Positions 1-9,205 are shown, counted from the first letter of the stretch. The stretch is 64,000 bases of DNA from WTJD01 sp964225175 (GCA_964225175.1 CAXQNK010000132.1:47663-111662), one strand, 5' to 3'. The notes: generated from the letters alone by a model not told the origin. Made by a program: numbers and translations.

Positions 1-585
1 TATGCCGGCGCAGTGCTGGACATGATCGCCGCGCTGGAACTCTCGGGCCCGGTGAACGTGCTGGGCTTTCACACCGGTTGCCTGGTGGCCGCAGAAATGG
101 CGCTGCAATCGCCCACGATGATCGGGCGCCTGGTGCTGATTGACGTCCCGTTTTTTGAACCCGAAATTCGTGCCCAGCGCCTTTCCGCCGTTGCCACCCC
201 GCCGGGCTACGATGCTGATCCCGGTTCCATGGCCGCAGCCTGGGAAATGAATGTCTCGAGCAAGCTGGACAAGCTGCCCATCGATCGCTGTATGGAATTG
301 CTGGCAGAGCAGTTGCGCACCGGGACCCGGGCCCACGAGGGCTTTGGTGCCGCGTTCGAATACCCTGCGGATGAGCGACTGGCCAGTTTGCGACATGACA
401 CCCTGGTCATCGCCACCCATTCCAGCCTCAATGGACCAAGCCATGCCGCAGCGGACTGCCTGCCCAATGCCCGCCTGGAAAATCGCACCGATCTGGGTCC
501 ACCAGTGCTTGATGACGGCGCCCCTGAGTTGGCTCACCTGGCCTGCCGGTTCCTGGACCGGAACGCCGGGCAAACCGATGATTGA
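1..585 (+). CDS. alpha/beta hydrolase, C-terminal part (cut by window edge)
   Basis: The frame is open from base 1, so the N-terminus lies outside the window; about 194 codons remain before TGA. The nucleophile elbow region is visible as VNVLGFHTGCLVAAEMA (His at residue 24 of the visible part), followed by the strand RLVLIDVPFF typical of the fold. A late His in PELAHLACRFLD could be the catalytic His. The usual G-x-S-x-G elbow reads G-F-H-T-G, so the nucleophilic Ser is replaced by His; either the protein is not a classical esterase or it belongs to a subgroup with another mechanism. The nitrilase-fold gene follows 25 bp downstream in the same direction. The substrate is unknown. Confidence 0.75.
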   Translation, partial: YAGAVLDMIAALELSGPVNVLGFHTGCLVAAEMALQSPTMIGRLVLIDVPFFEPEIRAQRLSAVATPPGYDADPGSMAAAWEMNVSSKLDKLPIDRCMELLAEQLRTGTRAHEGFGAAFEYPADERLASLRHDTLVIATHSSLNGPSHAAADCLPNARLENRTDLGPPVLDDGAPELAHLACRFLDRNAGQTDD

Positions 586-610
586 CTGACACTATCCTGG
601 GAGTCTCCCG

Positions 611-1768
611 ATGAAGAAAAAAACAATTGAAAACCCGAGCCGACGCAGATTGCTGCACACCACCGCTGGTTTGATCGCAGCCGCCGGCCTGGGTCAATGG
701 ACCGCCAGAGAGGCAGAAGGGGCCATGCGGGAACGCTCAGCGCCCCTGGACATGCGCCCTGACGGAACCTATGGCGCAGTGCCGCTGGCCAAGGACAACG
801 TCCGGCTGACAGTGGCCCAGGTGCGCGTGCGTGCCGTGGATGCGCGGTCACCCCGTCAGGGCATCCGGGAAAACCTCGATCACATGCTCAAGGCCATCGA
901 CAAGGTGTTTCATTTCAACTCGGCTTCTGACATCGTACAGTTCCACGAATTTCCGCTCACCGGTTTTGACGTCTGGACACGCAAGGAAGTCCTCGGACTC
1001 GCAATCGAAATGCCGGGCCCGGAGACCGAGGCCATCGGCGAGAAGGCCAAACAATATGGTTGTTACATCGTGTTTGGCTCTTACGTGGTTGATCCGGACT
1101 GGCCTGATCACGTGTTGTCGGTGACCGCGATCATCGCCCCGAATGGTCAGTTACTCGACAAACACTGGAAGGCCCGCAACATCAAGGGGGTATTCCCCGG
1201 GGTCGAGCTGTACACCACGACCATTTACGACGTGCTGGATCGATACGTGGAAATGTATGGACCCGACGCCGTCATCCCTGTGACACGAACGCCGGTGGGC
1301 AACCTCGCCACCTCCGCGGTACAGCGAGAACCTGAGCTGTTCCGGGCCTTTGCCATGAAAGGAGCCGAGATTTTCCTCAGAACCGCCAGTGGCGGTTTCA
1401 GCGAGGTCGACGTGCAGGCCTGTGCGCTCTACAACGGCGTGTACTCAACCATGTGCAACAATGCGCTGTCTCCGGGGAACCCAAACTTTTTCGAAGATTC
1501 AGGCGCACGGTCGGGCAACAGCATGATCCTTGGCCCGAGAGGTGAGGAACTGGCACGCGCGCGCCAGGCGGAAACAGCCATTTCGGCCAACCTGCCGCTG
1601 GCGCAATTCCGCCAGCGGCATCAGCAACCAGTCGTCCACATGGACCTCTATCGCGCAGTTTGGGAAGGCTATCAGAATGCCTACGCACCCAACTTGTTCA
1701 GCGACTATCTACCGAGCGATCTGTATGATGCAAAGCGATTCCTGCAGGACAAATCGCGCTGGCGTTAA
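611..1768 (+). CDS. Tat-exported nitrilase/carbon-nitrogen hydrolase-fold protein lacking the catalytic Cys
   Basis: 385 residues. The N-terminus has a twin-arginine signal (SRRRLLH followed by a hydrophobic stretch, residues 10-30), so export in folded form is likely. The nitrilase-superfamily core runs from about residue 60 to 330: Glu113 in QFHEFPLTG, a Lys in LLDKHWKARNIKG (184 or 187) and the conserved PELFRAFAMKGAEI helix. In active members this helix follows I-C-x-D/E; here the region reads LATSAVQREPE, which puts Ser235 at the catalytic Cys position. Exported nitrilase homologues are unusual. Known family members hydrolyse amides, nitriles or carbamoyl groups, but with this change the protein may be a non-catalytic binder or use a different nucleophile. 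It may be co-transcribed with the preceding hydrolase. Confidence 0.75.
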   Translation: MKKKTIENPSRRRLLHTTAGLIAAAGLGQWTAREAEGAMRERSAPLDMRPDGTYGAVPLAKDNVRLTVAQVRVRAVDARSPRQGIRENLDHMLKAIDKVFHFNSASDIVQFHEFPLTGFDVWTRKEVLGLAIEMPGPETEAIGEKAKQYGCYIVFGSYVVDPDWPDHVLSVTAIIAPNGQLLDKHWKARNIKGVFPGVELYTTTIYDVLDRYVEMYGPDAVIPVTRTPVGNLATSAVQREPELFRAFAMKGAEIFLRTASGGFSEVDVQACALYNGVYSTMCNNALSPGNPNFFEDSGARSGNSMILGPRGEELARARQAETAISANLPLAQFRQRHQQPVVHMDLYRAVWEGYQNAYAPNLFSDYLPSDLYDAKRFLQDKSRWR

Positions 1769-1840
1769 GCGCCCGGTCGTCCATCATGAACGCGCGATCC
1801 AACAGCCATGGCAGCGCGCTCACGATCGGAACCGCGGCGC

Positions 1841-2857
1841 CTAGTCCTCCAGACAATAGAGCGCTTGTTCAGCATCGCAGGTTGCCGTGGGGTCGATAAG
1901 GTTCTGCGTCCAGAAAAGGTTTGGAAATATGCTGTTTCCAACAGTGCCTTGATCAGCAGGGTTGCTCGATGTCCAGTTTTCGCAAGCGACCCCAAGACTC
2001 ATTTCTACGGTCGTTCCGGTCCATGCACCGGAAGCAGGTAATTCCTTCCTCGTCCCCGATTCATCGGTTCCCGGCGCGACAGTTAACGAATGTGAGCTCA
2101 GGGCTGCCAAATTGTCTGCCACGGTTTCTCCCACAATGTTTTTGTAAGGCTTGGCCGTCTCGGTGAAACGCTCTGGCGCCGCAACGGCGTCGGTTGACAG
2201 CCACGCCTTGAACTGACCCGCCAGCCCGGCCGCCGTCGCGAGGCTGTTGCATTTTTCATCAGCCCCGATCAGCCCCCCCAGGTCGCCATTGTAGATCTCG
2301 CTGCTCGTGAAAAGGAAGCAATGGTCCTTGCCTTCACATGAGTCGGCAGATGGATAGGCAAATTCAAAGTGAGTGGCCCAGTTACGGCCTGGAAATTGCT
2401 CCGTGCCGGCCCAGGCACCTTCCATGGAGTTCAGCAGTGCCTCCTCCGGGGTCTCTCCCGCAGTAGTGTCATAGACCACTGCGTGGGCGGCGATGCACAG
2501 GCTACCCGAATTTTCATAGACATCCACCAGTGTCAGGTGTATCTCGTCACTGCCCGCATTGGACGGACTCTGCCATTGGTCTTCAAACTTGCCTACCTTC
2601 GGATTCCCCGAGCCAGTTTGGGGGATGTCCGCGCATTCGCGCGCTGCCGCGGCATGGGTCTCCAGCAACAAGTAGGGCGGTTCAACGGTGAATGCCACGT
2701 CCAGAGAGTCGCCGTTGTCTGTTACCGCCACGGAGCCAACAAGCTCACCGGCGCCATCTCCATTGTCCTGGATCAGTTGCACCTGTGCGTGGGCGACGAA
2801 CGTTGAAAGCAGCATCGCTGCGGCAAGAAAGCTATGTAGAAAATTCGAAATCATCAT
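1841..2857 (-). CDS. secreted DUF1554-domain protein
   Basis: 338 residues with a signal peptide (about residues 1-25, ending FVAHAQ). The first half, about residues 25-165, is an acidic beta-rich region I cannot assign. The second half matches DUF1554: FLFTSSEIYNGDLGGLIGADEKCNSLA, then FKAWLS, then a Cys-containing C-terminus with WTGTTVE and ALYCLED. DUF1554 proteins are secreted or surface proteins of unknown function, related to C-type-lectin-like folds. It is convergent with the nitrilase-fold gene (72 bp between stops) and appears monocistronic. No link to the catabolic genes is evident. Confidence 0.7.
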   Translation of the reverse strand: MMISNFLHSFLAAAMLLSTFVAHAQVQLIQDNGDGAGELVGSVAVTDNGDSLDVAFTVEPPYLLLETHAAAARECADIPQTGSGNPKVGKFEDQWQSPSNAGSDEIHLTLVDVYENSGSLCIAAHAVVYDTTAGETPEEALLNSMEGAWAGTEQFPGRNWATHFEFAYPSADSCEGKDHCFLFTSSEIYNGDLGGLIGADEKCNSLATAAGLAGQFKAWLSTDAVAAPERFTETAKPYKNIVGETVADNLAALSSHSLTVAPGTDESGTRKELPASGAWTGTTVEMSLGVACENWTSSNPADQGTVGNSIFPNLFWTQNLIDPTATCDAEQALYCLED

Positions 2858-3000
2858 TTCAGTTCCCTCTGATTTGTCAGGCCACCGCGGTGGCTATAGA
2901 GCCCACATCCCTGGGCACTTCGAACACAAAGGTATCACGAGCCCAGCAAAAATCAAAAGAAGGGCAACAACAACCGGGCTAACCCGCTCGGGGATGGCGC

Positions 3001-3495
3001 TCAGGAGAGTTCAATGACGTTTTCCCTGCAGGTCGCGGGCAGGTATTTAAGCGAGGTTGCAGTTGTCGCGCCTGCCCGGCAATACCAGTTGATCGCACCT
3101 GAACCGGACAGGTCAGGAATGCCGATCAAGGCAGGGCGAATGACACTTCCCGAATCCGCGCCCACCTGAATCTCGTCAACTTCTATCAGAAAACCAACGA
3201 TCTTGATGCCCTCTGCGTTGACGCGCACGTACAACTCGTAGACTTCGCAAAAATCACTATCGCCGAGGTCTCCAGCCATCCCGGCAGCCTCCAGGCTCAC
3301 CGGAAACTCACCAGTGACCATAAGGTAATCGGAAATCTGCACTTTCGGCACCGCTGCCGCGTTGAGGCACTCGGACACCCGGGTGCGAACAGAGTAATCC
3401 AGATAAGAGGGCACGGCCAAGGCGACGAGGATGGCGACAATCGCGATGACGATCATCAGTTCGATCAAGGTAAAACCCTGATGGTTGGTCTTCAT
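3001..3495 (-). CDS. type IV pilin (PilA/PilE-like major pilin or minor pilin)
   Basis: 164 residues from the ATG at 3495, chosen because a purine-rich GGGAAG stretch sits just upstream and because the protein then begins with a short basic leader, MKTNHQG. The leader is followed by the prepilin peptidase site G|FTLIE and the hydrophobic helix FTLIELMIVIAIVAILVALA. A longer in-frame extension to 3606 would bury the leader and is rejected. The C-terminal domain contains Cys residues (SECLNA, SDFCEV, NWYCRA, ATCREN) that could form the pilin disulfide loop. It would be processed by PilD and assembled into pili or a type II pseudopilus. No other pilus gene is nearby, so it looks like an orphan pilin gene. 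Confidence 0.88.
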   Translation of the reverse strand: MKTNHQGFTLIELMIVIAIVAILVALAVPSYLDYSVRTRVSECLNAAAVPKVQISDYLMVTGEFPVSLEAAGMAGDLGDSDFCEVYELYVRVNAEGIKIVGFLIEVDEIQVGADSGSVIRPALIGIPDLSGSGAINWYCRAGATTATSLKYLPATCRENVIELS

Positions 3496-3696
3496 TCTTC
3501 CCTTCTTCCCACGGCGTGGGTCCTCTATCGGGACCGAATCAACTTGGGATGCCTGGTCAGCACCTTGCAACGCCGAATAATTTAATTCTGTCGCTTGAGA
3601 ACACAAGCGTCAACTTCAAGAGACACGCTTTAATGCAAATTTAACTTCCTGCGAGCGGGCTGGTTCCTCCCCCGTTCGCTGTCAGGCCAATCACCC

Positions 3697-4692
3697 TCAA
3701 GTGGGCTGATGAACTATGACCTTGCCAAAGTTTTCGCCTCGCATCAGGCCACAGAAGGCATCAGCCGCAGAGCCGATTCCCTCGTAGACATCCTCGCGCT
3801 GCTTGAGCGCTCCGGAGTGAACCAGAGGCAGACATTCCCTGATAAATTCATCGCGACGAGATTCAAAGTCATAGACGACCAGCCCGTACACGATTGCCCG
3901 GGCACGGATCCAGAATCCCGGTGGTGGGCCGAGTTGACGCTCGGCATCGTTGTATTCCGACATCAGGCCCGCAAGAATGACGCGGGCATTCATCGCCAGC
4001 CGTTCCGATGCCAGATGCAATAATTCCCCGCCCACCAGATCGAAGTACACATCTATACCCTCTGCAAACTGCTCGTCAAGTTGCTCCGCCATGCCCGGAG
4101 ACCTGCGGTTGATGCAGGCCTCGACCGCCAGCTCCCGCTCAGCCGAGCGGCATTTCTCGTCGCTTCCGGCCGTGCCCACGATGTCGGCACCGCGCAGACG
4201 GCAAAATTGTGCAGCGGCTGACCCCACTGCACCAGTCACAGCAGGAATCAGGACGCGGTCACCTTTCTTGACATCCGCCTGCCAGATCATGCCGGCCCAG
4301 GCCGTCAGGCCCGTCATACCAAGCAGTGAAAGCTCAAGGGAAGGTCTCTCGATGCCCGGGGTCACAGGGCTTAAACTTGACGCCGGCGCGCAGAAATGCG
4401 TTTGCCATCCTCCGAAGCCACGCACGAGTTCGCCGTTTGAGAAATTCGGATGATTCGATTCAACCACTTCGGAAATTGATTCACCACGCATGACATCACC
4501 CGGCACAATGCTGCCTGAGATGTGCCGACCTGCGATCTGGCTCCGCATGTACGGGTCCAGTGACAGATAGCGGGTTGCGCACAATACTTCACCTTCACCA
4601 ACCTGCGGAACGGGCACCTCAATCGTTGCAAAATCACCCGGAGTGGGCAAACCATCCGGGTATCGGGCAAGCGTGACCTGTGTATTTTTCAT
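3697..4692 (-). CDS. NADP-dependent MDR oxidoreductase (CurA/PTGR-like enoyl reductase)
   Basis: 331 residues of the zinc-independent medium-chain dehydrogenase/reductase family related to leukotriene B4 12-hydroxydehydrogenase and CurA. Visible features are the N-terminal catalytic GroES-like part (YLSLDPYMRSQIAG, about 43-56), LLGMTGLTAWAGM (about 123) and the NADPH loop TGAVGSAAAQFCRL (about 153-166). The C-terminal QREDVYEGIGSAADAF and FGKVIVH are family hallmarks. Such enzymes reduce alpha,beta-unsaturated ketones or aldehydes. The gene is divergent from the VOC operon starting at 4885, and a conserved palindrome lies 28 bp upstream of its start, so it probably belongs to the island regulon and marks its left edge. 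Confidence 0.85.
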   Translation of the reverse strand: MKNTQVTLARYPDGLPTPGDFATIEVPVPQVGEGEVLCATRYLSLDPYMRSQIAGRHISGSIVPGDVMRGESISEVVESNHPNFSNGELVRGFGGWQTHFCAPASSLSPVTPGIERPSLELSLLGMTGLTAWAGMIWQADVKKGDRVLIPAVTGAVGSAAAQFCRLRGADIVGTAGSDEKCRSAERELAVEACINRRSPGMAEQLDEQFAEGIDVYFDLVGGELLHLASERLAMNARVILAGLMSEYNDAERQLGPPPGFWIRARAIVYGLVVYDFESRRDEFIRECLPLVHSGALKQREDVYEGIGSAADAFCGLMRGENFGKVIVHQPT

Positions 4693-4720
4693 TGACTTGG
4701 TGTCCTCGGGGAAATAAGCG

Positions 4721-4738
4721 ATAATGATATATCCTTAT
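4721..4738. promoter_or_regulatory. putative regulon operator, site 1
   Basis: ATAATGATATATCCTTAT matches the symmetric consensus ATAATGATATATCATTAT at 17 of 18 positions, the best copy in the window. It lies in the 192-bp divergent region between the MDR gene (start 4692) and the VOC operon (start 4885), inside an AT-rich island that contrasts with the GC-rich surroundings. The same palindrome occurs in four more divergent promoter regions of the island. Role as a regulator binding site is inferred. Confidence 0.65.
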
Positions 4739-4884
4739 AGCATTTTTAGTATAGTTGAAATCCTGTGCAGGCACCCCGCCCAGCACCGATTGTATCGACA
4801 TGATATCTCACGCTGATAAACGACCGATGACAGCAAAGAACCGCCCACCAACGGGAAACCCGAAATGCCGGACTGATCTGTTTC

Positions 4885-5841
4885 ATGAACTGGCAAATTG
4901 ACGGTTTTTCAGAACTTGGAGTTTGCGTAGAGGACCCGGATTACTGGGTTGATTTCTTTCGCGATATAGGCGGTTGGGAGGTCCTATGGACCGGCGAAAA
5001 TCACCCATCCAGCCAATCTCATTGGCCGATCACGCGACACAGGCTCATGAAGGAAACGCTGCTTGAAGCGCCCGGCTCCTCGTCGGGACGCATTCGCCTG
5101 TTTCACGACGTTGATGGTGACTCCCCCAACATTCACCTCGGGAATCGGGTCGTCGATTCAGGAGGCATTTATGATTTTGATGTGCGCACCAGCGACCTGA
5201 TGAGTATTCGTCAACGCATGCTTTCCTCCGGTTGGGTGGCTGTCAGCGATCCCATCGAGTGGAGCGTGGGGGATTCCCGGGTCCTTGAATGGCTCGCCGT
5301 GGGCCCTCACCAGGTCGTGACCGCGATTGTTCAACGTCTGGATCCTCCGCTGGCTGATCCACCCGCGGCAGGTGGTTTCGGATCGGCGTTTAATTCCACC
5401 CAGGTTGTCCAGGATTTGCACCAAAGCGGCGCGTTTTACCGCTCCTTGGGATTTTCACCGATATTCGAACACCACGGTCCCCTGCCGGGCAGGGGCGGCG
5501 AAGTGCTCGGCTTATCGGCACACGAAGCGCCACAGACTCCGGTAGACATGATCATTCTCTCCGTCAATGGTGAGCTCGACGGGTCCGTGGAGCTTATCAG
5601 ACTGCCCAACCATGCTGGCCGCAATGAACAGAGCCGGGCGCTCCCGAACAATCGCGGACTCAACCTGCTGCGATTCCCGGTCAGCGGCCTGAGCGCACTC
5701 GCCGAACATGCCCAGAAATCCGGATTGGCTGAACGGGCCCTCGTCCATGAATCCGAGCTCGCCCCCTACGGGACAGCGCAACACCTGAACCTGGTCAGCC
5801 CAGATGGCGCCTGGCTGGAGTTCTACGAGTTGGTATCATGA
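4885..5841 (+). CDS. two-domain VOC-family protein (extradiol dioxygenase/glyoxalase superfamily)
   Basis: 318 residues, first gene of a rightward operon running to 12392. Two VOC-type modules are visible: residues about 5-150 (FSELGVCVEDPDYWVDFFRDIGGWEVL) and about 170-318 (FNSTQVVQDLHQSGAFYRSLGFSPIF ... LNLVSPDGAWLEFYE). The terminal PDGAWLEFYE resembles the metal-ligand Glu strand of VOC enzymes. The family includes ring-cleaving dioxygenases, isomerases and lyases that use Fe or Mn. Its activity here is unknown, but seven VOC proteins share the island. No clear Shine-Dalgarno precedes the ATG. It overlaps the next gene by 4 bp (ATGA), so translation is coupled. Confidence 0.75.
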   Translation: MNWQIDGFSELGVCVEDPDYWVDFFRDIGGWEVLWTGENHPSSQSHWPITRHRLMKETLLEAPGSSSGRIRLFHDVDGDSPNIHLGNRVVDSGGIYDFDVRTSDLMSIRQRMLSSGWVAVSDPIEWSVGDSRVLEWLAVGPHQVVTAIVQRLDPPLADPPAAGGFGSAFNSTQVVQDLHQSGAFYRSLGFSPIFEHHGPLPGRGGEVLGLSAHEAPQTPVDMIILSVNGELDGSVELIRLPNHAGRNEQSRALPNNRGLNLLRFPVSGLSALAEHAQKSGLAERALVHESELAPYGTAQHLNLVSPDGAWLEFYELVS

Positions 5842-6143
5842 ATCGCGCCTGCCTGTGCCTTTGCCATGACGGCGCCGATGGCGAAGCCTTGCGATCACGC
5901 CACCTGGAAGCGCACCTGGCCTACATTGAGTCCATAATGGATTCGGTGCGGGTCGCGGGCGCCATGCGAGATGCCGAAGGCAGGATTATTGGCAGTTGCC
6001 TGATCTATGCAGCGGACAATGAGGCAGCGGCCTTGGAGCTGCTGCACGGGGATCCCTATTACATTGGTGGGGTCTGGGAACAGGTTGAATGTCGAACAAT
6101 GATGCTCGCAGCCGGCACCTGGATCGGAGGAAAATCGTGGTGA
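5838..6143 (+). CDS. YciI-like (YCII-domain) protein
   Basis: 101 residues with the YciI fold signature: an initial strand with Cys/His (CLCLCHDGADGEALRSRHLEAHLAYIE), then VRVAGAMRDAEGRIIGSCLIYAADNEAAALELLHGDPYYIGGVWEQVECR. Conserved residues are the His of RHLEAHL and Asp of GDPYY. YciI-like proteins occur in aromatic and chloro-aromatic degradation clusters as small dehydrochlorinases or ancillary isomerases. Here it sits between a VOC gene (4-bp overlap) and an aldehyde dehydrogenase, which fits a small isomerase or lyase acting on a ring-cleavage-like product. The exact reaction is not known. Confidence 0.8.
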   Translation: MNRACLCLCHDGADGEALRSRHLEAHLAYIESIMDSVRVAGAMRDAEGRIIGSCLIYAADNEAAALELLHGDPYYIGGVWEQVECRTMMLAAGTWIGGKSW

Positions 6144-6159
6144 ACATAGGTCCTGAAGC

Positions 6160-7611
6160 ATGAGTATGGAAACCATTTCGGTCACCAACCCACGCAGCGG
6201 TGAGGTTGATTACGAGATTCCGGCGCATGATCTGGCTCACGTCGTTGCGGCCACTAAACGTCTGCGCGCAGCACAGTCTCGTTGGGAAAACCGGGGCATC
6301 AACGGGCGCGTGGAGGTCTTGTCGCGTTGGCAGCAGGCGATTGCCCGGCATGCCGAAGCCATTACCAACGCACTGTGCATCGACACCGGTCGGTATGCCA
6401 TGGCACACATCGAAACCCAGTACGTTCAGCACTGGATCGCGCACTGGGCACAGCGAGGCCCCGAACTCCTGTCGGCGCGAGAACCGGAAACATCACGGCT
6501 GGCACCCACGGTGCACTTCACCCACACGCTGAAACCCTATCCGGTGGTCGGCATCATCAGTCCGTGGAACGTGCCACTGATTTTGGGCTTGATCGATGCC
6601 ATCCCGGCCCTCGCTGCAGGCTGCAGTATTCTTCTGAAGCCCAGCGAGGTGACGCCGCGGTTTGCACGTCCACTACAGGAGGCCATCGACGAAGTGCCCG
6701 AGCTTGCGGAGGTCATTGAAATTGTTACAGGTGGGCCAGCCACTGGCCAGGCACTGATCAAATCGGTGGATGCCGTATGCTTCACCGGCAGCATACCGAC
6801 CGGGCGCCAGGTTGCCGTACAGGCCGCGGAACACTTCATACCCGCCTTCCTGGAACTGGGCGGCAAAGATGCCGCCCTGGTATTGTCCTCGGCAAATCTG
6901 GACCATGCCGCCGATGCCATATTGCGCAGCGCGGCCGGGATGAATGGCCAGGCATGCCAATCCCTGGAGCGCATCTACGTGCAGGAGGGCGTATTTGATG
7001 ACTTCGTGGAACGCCTTGTATCACGGGCCGAGGCCATTCAAATCAATTGGCCGGACCTTCACCGGGGGCACATCGGGCCTTTCATTTTTCCGCCACAGGC
7101 GGCCAAGGTCCAGGCGCAACTCGATGACGCCGTCGCCCGCGGCGCAAAAATTCGCTGCGGAGGGGAAGTGGAACAGCATGGCGGCTGGTGGTGCCGCCCG
7201 ACAGTGCTCACCAACGTTGATCACGAGATGGACATCATGCGAGAGGAAACCTTTGGACCCGTGATGCCTGTGATGCCGTTCCAAACTATCGAGGACGCCA
7301 TCAGGCTCGCAAACGATTCGGTTTATGGCCTGTCCGGCGCAGTTTTTGCCGGCACACTGGAAGAGGCGGAAGCGATTGCCCCGCGCCTGCAGGGCGGTGC
7401 CATCTCGGTCAATGATGCCAGCCTGACCGCGAACGTTCACGACGTTGAAAAAAACTCTTTTTGCCAATCGGGCATGGGCGGTTCACGAATGGGGGACGCA
7501 GGTTTGATGCGATTTTTGCGCAAACGCGCCATCCTCTCCCAGAATGCGGTTCCGGTCAGTCTCCAGGTAATGGAAGAATCTCTTGCAGTATCAGCCCCGG
7601 AATCCGATTGA
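6160..7611 (+). CDS. NAD(P)-dependent aldehyde dehydrogenase
   Basis: 483 residues, full length for the ALDH superfamily. The N-terminal part leads into YPVVGIISPWNVPLILGL (cofactor-binding region, about 126-143). Next come LLKPSEVTP (about 158), the Glu motif LELGGKDAAL (about 229) and the catalytic Cys in GMNGQACQSLERIYV (about 265). Downstream EETFGPVMPVMPF is the typical C-terminal motif. It oxidises an aldehyde to the acid and resembles aromatic or semialdehyde dehydrogenases of degradation clusters. It lies 16 bp after the YciI-like gene and before the hydantoinase-like gene, in one operon. The start could also be the second ATG, two codons later. Confidence 0.92.
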   Translation: MSMETISVTNPRSGEVDYEIPAHDLAHVVAATKRLRAAQSRWENRGINGRVEVLSRWQQAIARHAEAITNALCIDTGRYAMAHIETQYVQHWIAHWAQRGPELLSAREPETSRLAPTVHFTHTLKPYPVVGIISPWNVPLILGLIDAIPALAAGCSILLKPSEVTPRFARPLQEAIDEVPELAEVIEIVTGGPATGQALIKSVDAVCFTGSIPTGRQVAVQAAEHFIPAFLELGGKDAALVLSSANLDHAADAILRSAAGMNGQACQSLERIYVQEGVFDDFVERLVSRAEAIQINWPDLHRGHIGPFIFPPQAAKVQAQLDDAVARGAKIRCGGEVEQHGGWWCRPTVLTNVDHEMDIMREETFGPVMPVMPFQTIEDAIRLANDSVYGLSGAVFAGTLEEAEAIAPRLQGGAISVNDASLTANVHDVEKNSFCQSGMGGSRMGDAGLMRFLRKRAILSQNAVPVSLQVMEESLAVSAPESD

Positions 7612-7696
7612 GGCACGATACCGCCATGCATAGAGTCGTTCGACTACCGGGAATCCGTACCAGTACGCTCCCCACCGACACAGGATATCAAGCGCC

Positions 7697-9190
7697 ATGT
7701 ATGACCTACTCATAAAAAACCTGCAGGTGGTGCAGGCATCGCAGGACCGCGTCGAGACGCTGGATGTTGCCATCAAAGATGGCCGCTTTGCTGCGCTGGC
7801 GCAAGGCATTGATTCAGAGAAGGCCAAGCGGACGGTCGACGGCAGCGGCTTGACCGCATTCCCGGGGGTCGTGGACGCTCACATGCACGTGGGGATTTAC
7901 TCGCCGCTTGAGCAGGATGCACAAACCGAGAGCAAGGCAGCCGCCATGGGCGGCGTGACCACTGCACTGACCTACTTCCGGACGGGACAGTACTACCTGA
8001 ACGAGGGTGGACCTTACCGCGAGTTTTATCCCAAGGTTCTTGAAACCTCCAGCGACCGGTATTGGGTCGATTATGCTTACCACCTCGCACCGATCGCCGG
8101 TTCGCACATCGATGAGATGGAATGGCTGCTCACCGAACAGGGCGTCAGCTCCTTCAAGATTTTCATGTTCTACGGCGGCTACGGACTGCACGGCAAATCG
8201 GACAAGGATGCCCAGCGTCAATTCCTGATGCTCGATGAGGATGATTCCTACGATATCGCCCACTTCGAATTCATCATGCGCTCCGCGTCGAGACTGATGA
8301 AAAAGTATCCGAACATGGCCGACCAGATCAGCGTCAGCCTGCATTGTGAATTGGCGGACATTCTCAATGCCTACACGCGAATTGTGCAAAAGGAGGGAAA
8401 GCTCTCGGGTTTACGCGCCTATAGTGCCGCGCGACCGCCCCACTCAGAAGGCCTGGCCATATGGATTGCCTCCTACCTGGCCTACGAAACGGAATGCCTC
8501 AATATCAACTTGCTGCACCTGACCTCCCGCAAAGCGCTCGAAGCGGCGATGATGATGGAAAAGACTTTTCCGCACATCAGCTTTGGCAAGGAGGTCACCA
8601 TAGGTCACCTGATGATGGACTATGACGTGCCGACCAAGTGCCATGCGAAAGTCAACCCGCCGATTCGCTCGCGTGAGGATGTCGAGTTCCTTTGGCGCCA
8701 TGTCCTGGACGGCACGGTGGACTGGGTGGTGAGTGATCATGCCTGCTGCTCCGAGGAACTCAAAGTTTCCGGGCAGGAGAACCGGGATGAAAACATCTGG
8801 GTGTCGAAGTCCGGGTTTGGCGGGACGGAGTACCTGCTCTCGGCGCTGCACTCCGAAGGAACCCGTCGCGGATTGTCCCTGCCCCATATTGCGCGTCTTG
8901 TCAGCCTGGGCCCGGCACGTCGATACGGTCTGAATAACAAGGGCGACATCGCGGTCGGGCTGGACGCCGACCTGGCCCTCATGGATGCGGGCCGCAGTTA
9001 TACTGTGCGCTCAGAGGAATCAGAATCCGGCCAGGGGTACACGCCGTTCGAGGGTATGGAGCTGACCGGGCAAATTGTCTCCACTTACCTTCGCGGACAT
9101 TTAGTTTATGAGAATGGCAAAATCAAGGGCCCGCCCCTGGGGCAGTATCAATGGCGTCCGAGCCCTGAGGGCAAGGCTCATAATCACTAA
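7697..9190 (+). CDS. dihydropyrimidinase/D-hydantoinase-family cyclic amidohydrolase
   Basis: 497 residues. The metal site of the dihydropyrimidinase family is intact: DAHMHVGIYSP (H-x-H, about 55), the carboxylated Lys in SSFKIFMFYGGYG (about 153), SLHCELADIL (about 214), NLLHLTSRKALEA (about 270) and VVSDHACCSEELK (catalytic Asp, about 345). The C-terminal strand GDIAVGLDADLALMD is also typical. Members hydrolyse cyclic amides or imides such as hydantoins, dihydropyrimidines, allantoin or phthalimides. Its presence suggests a nitrogen heterocycle or cyclic imide in the pathway. The gene follows the aldehyde dehydrogenase by 86 bp and is followed by an MFS transporter after 15 bp. Confidence 0.88.
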   Translation: MYDLLIKNLQVVQASQDRVETLDVAIKDGRFAALAQGIDSEKAKRTVDGSGLTAFPGVVDAHMHVGIYSPLEQDAQTESKAAAMGGVTTALTYFRTGQYYLNEGGPYREFYPKVLETSSDRYWVDYAYHLAPIAGSHIDEMEWLLTEQGVSSFKIFMFYGGYGLHGKSDKDAQRQFLMLDEDDSYDIAHFEFIMRSASRLMKKYPNMADQISVSLHCELADILNAYTRIVQKEGKLSGLRAYSAARPPHSEGLAIWIASYLAYETECLNINLLHLTSRKALEAAMMMEKTFPHISFGKEVTIGHLMMDYDVPTKCHAKVNPPIRSREDVEFLWRHVLDGTVDWVVSDHACCSEELKVSGQENRDENIWVSKSGFGGTEYLLSALHSEGTRRGLSLPHIARLVSLGPARRYGLNNKGDIAVGLDADLALMDAGRSYTVRSEESESGQGYTPFEGMELTGQIVSTYLRGHLVYENGKIKGPPLGQYQWRPSPEGKAHNH

Positions 9191-9205
9191 CGGAACAGAC
9201 CACAC

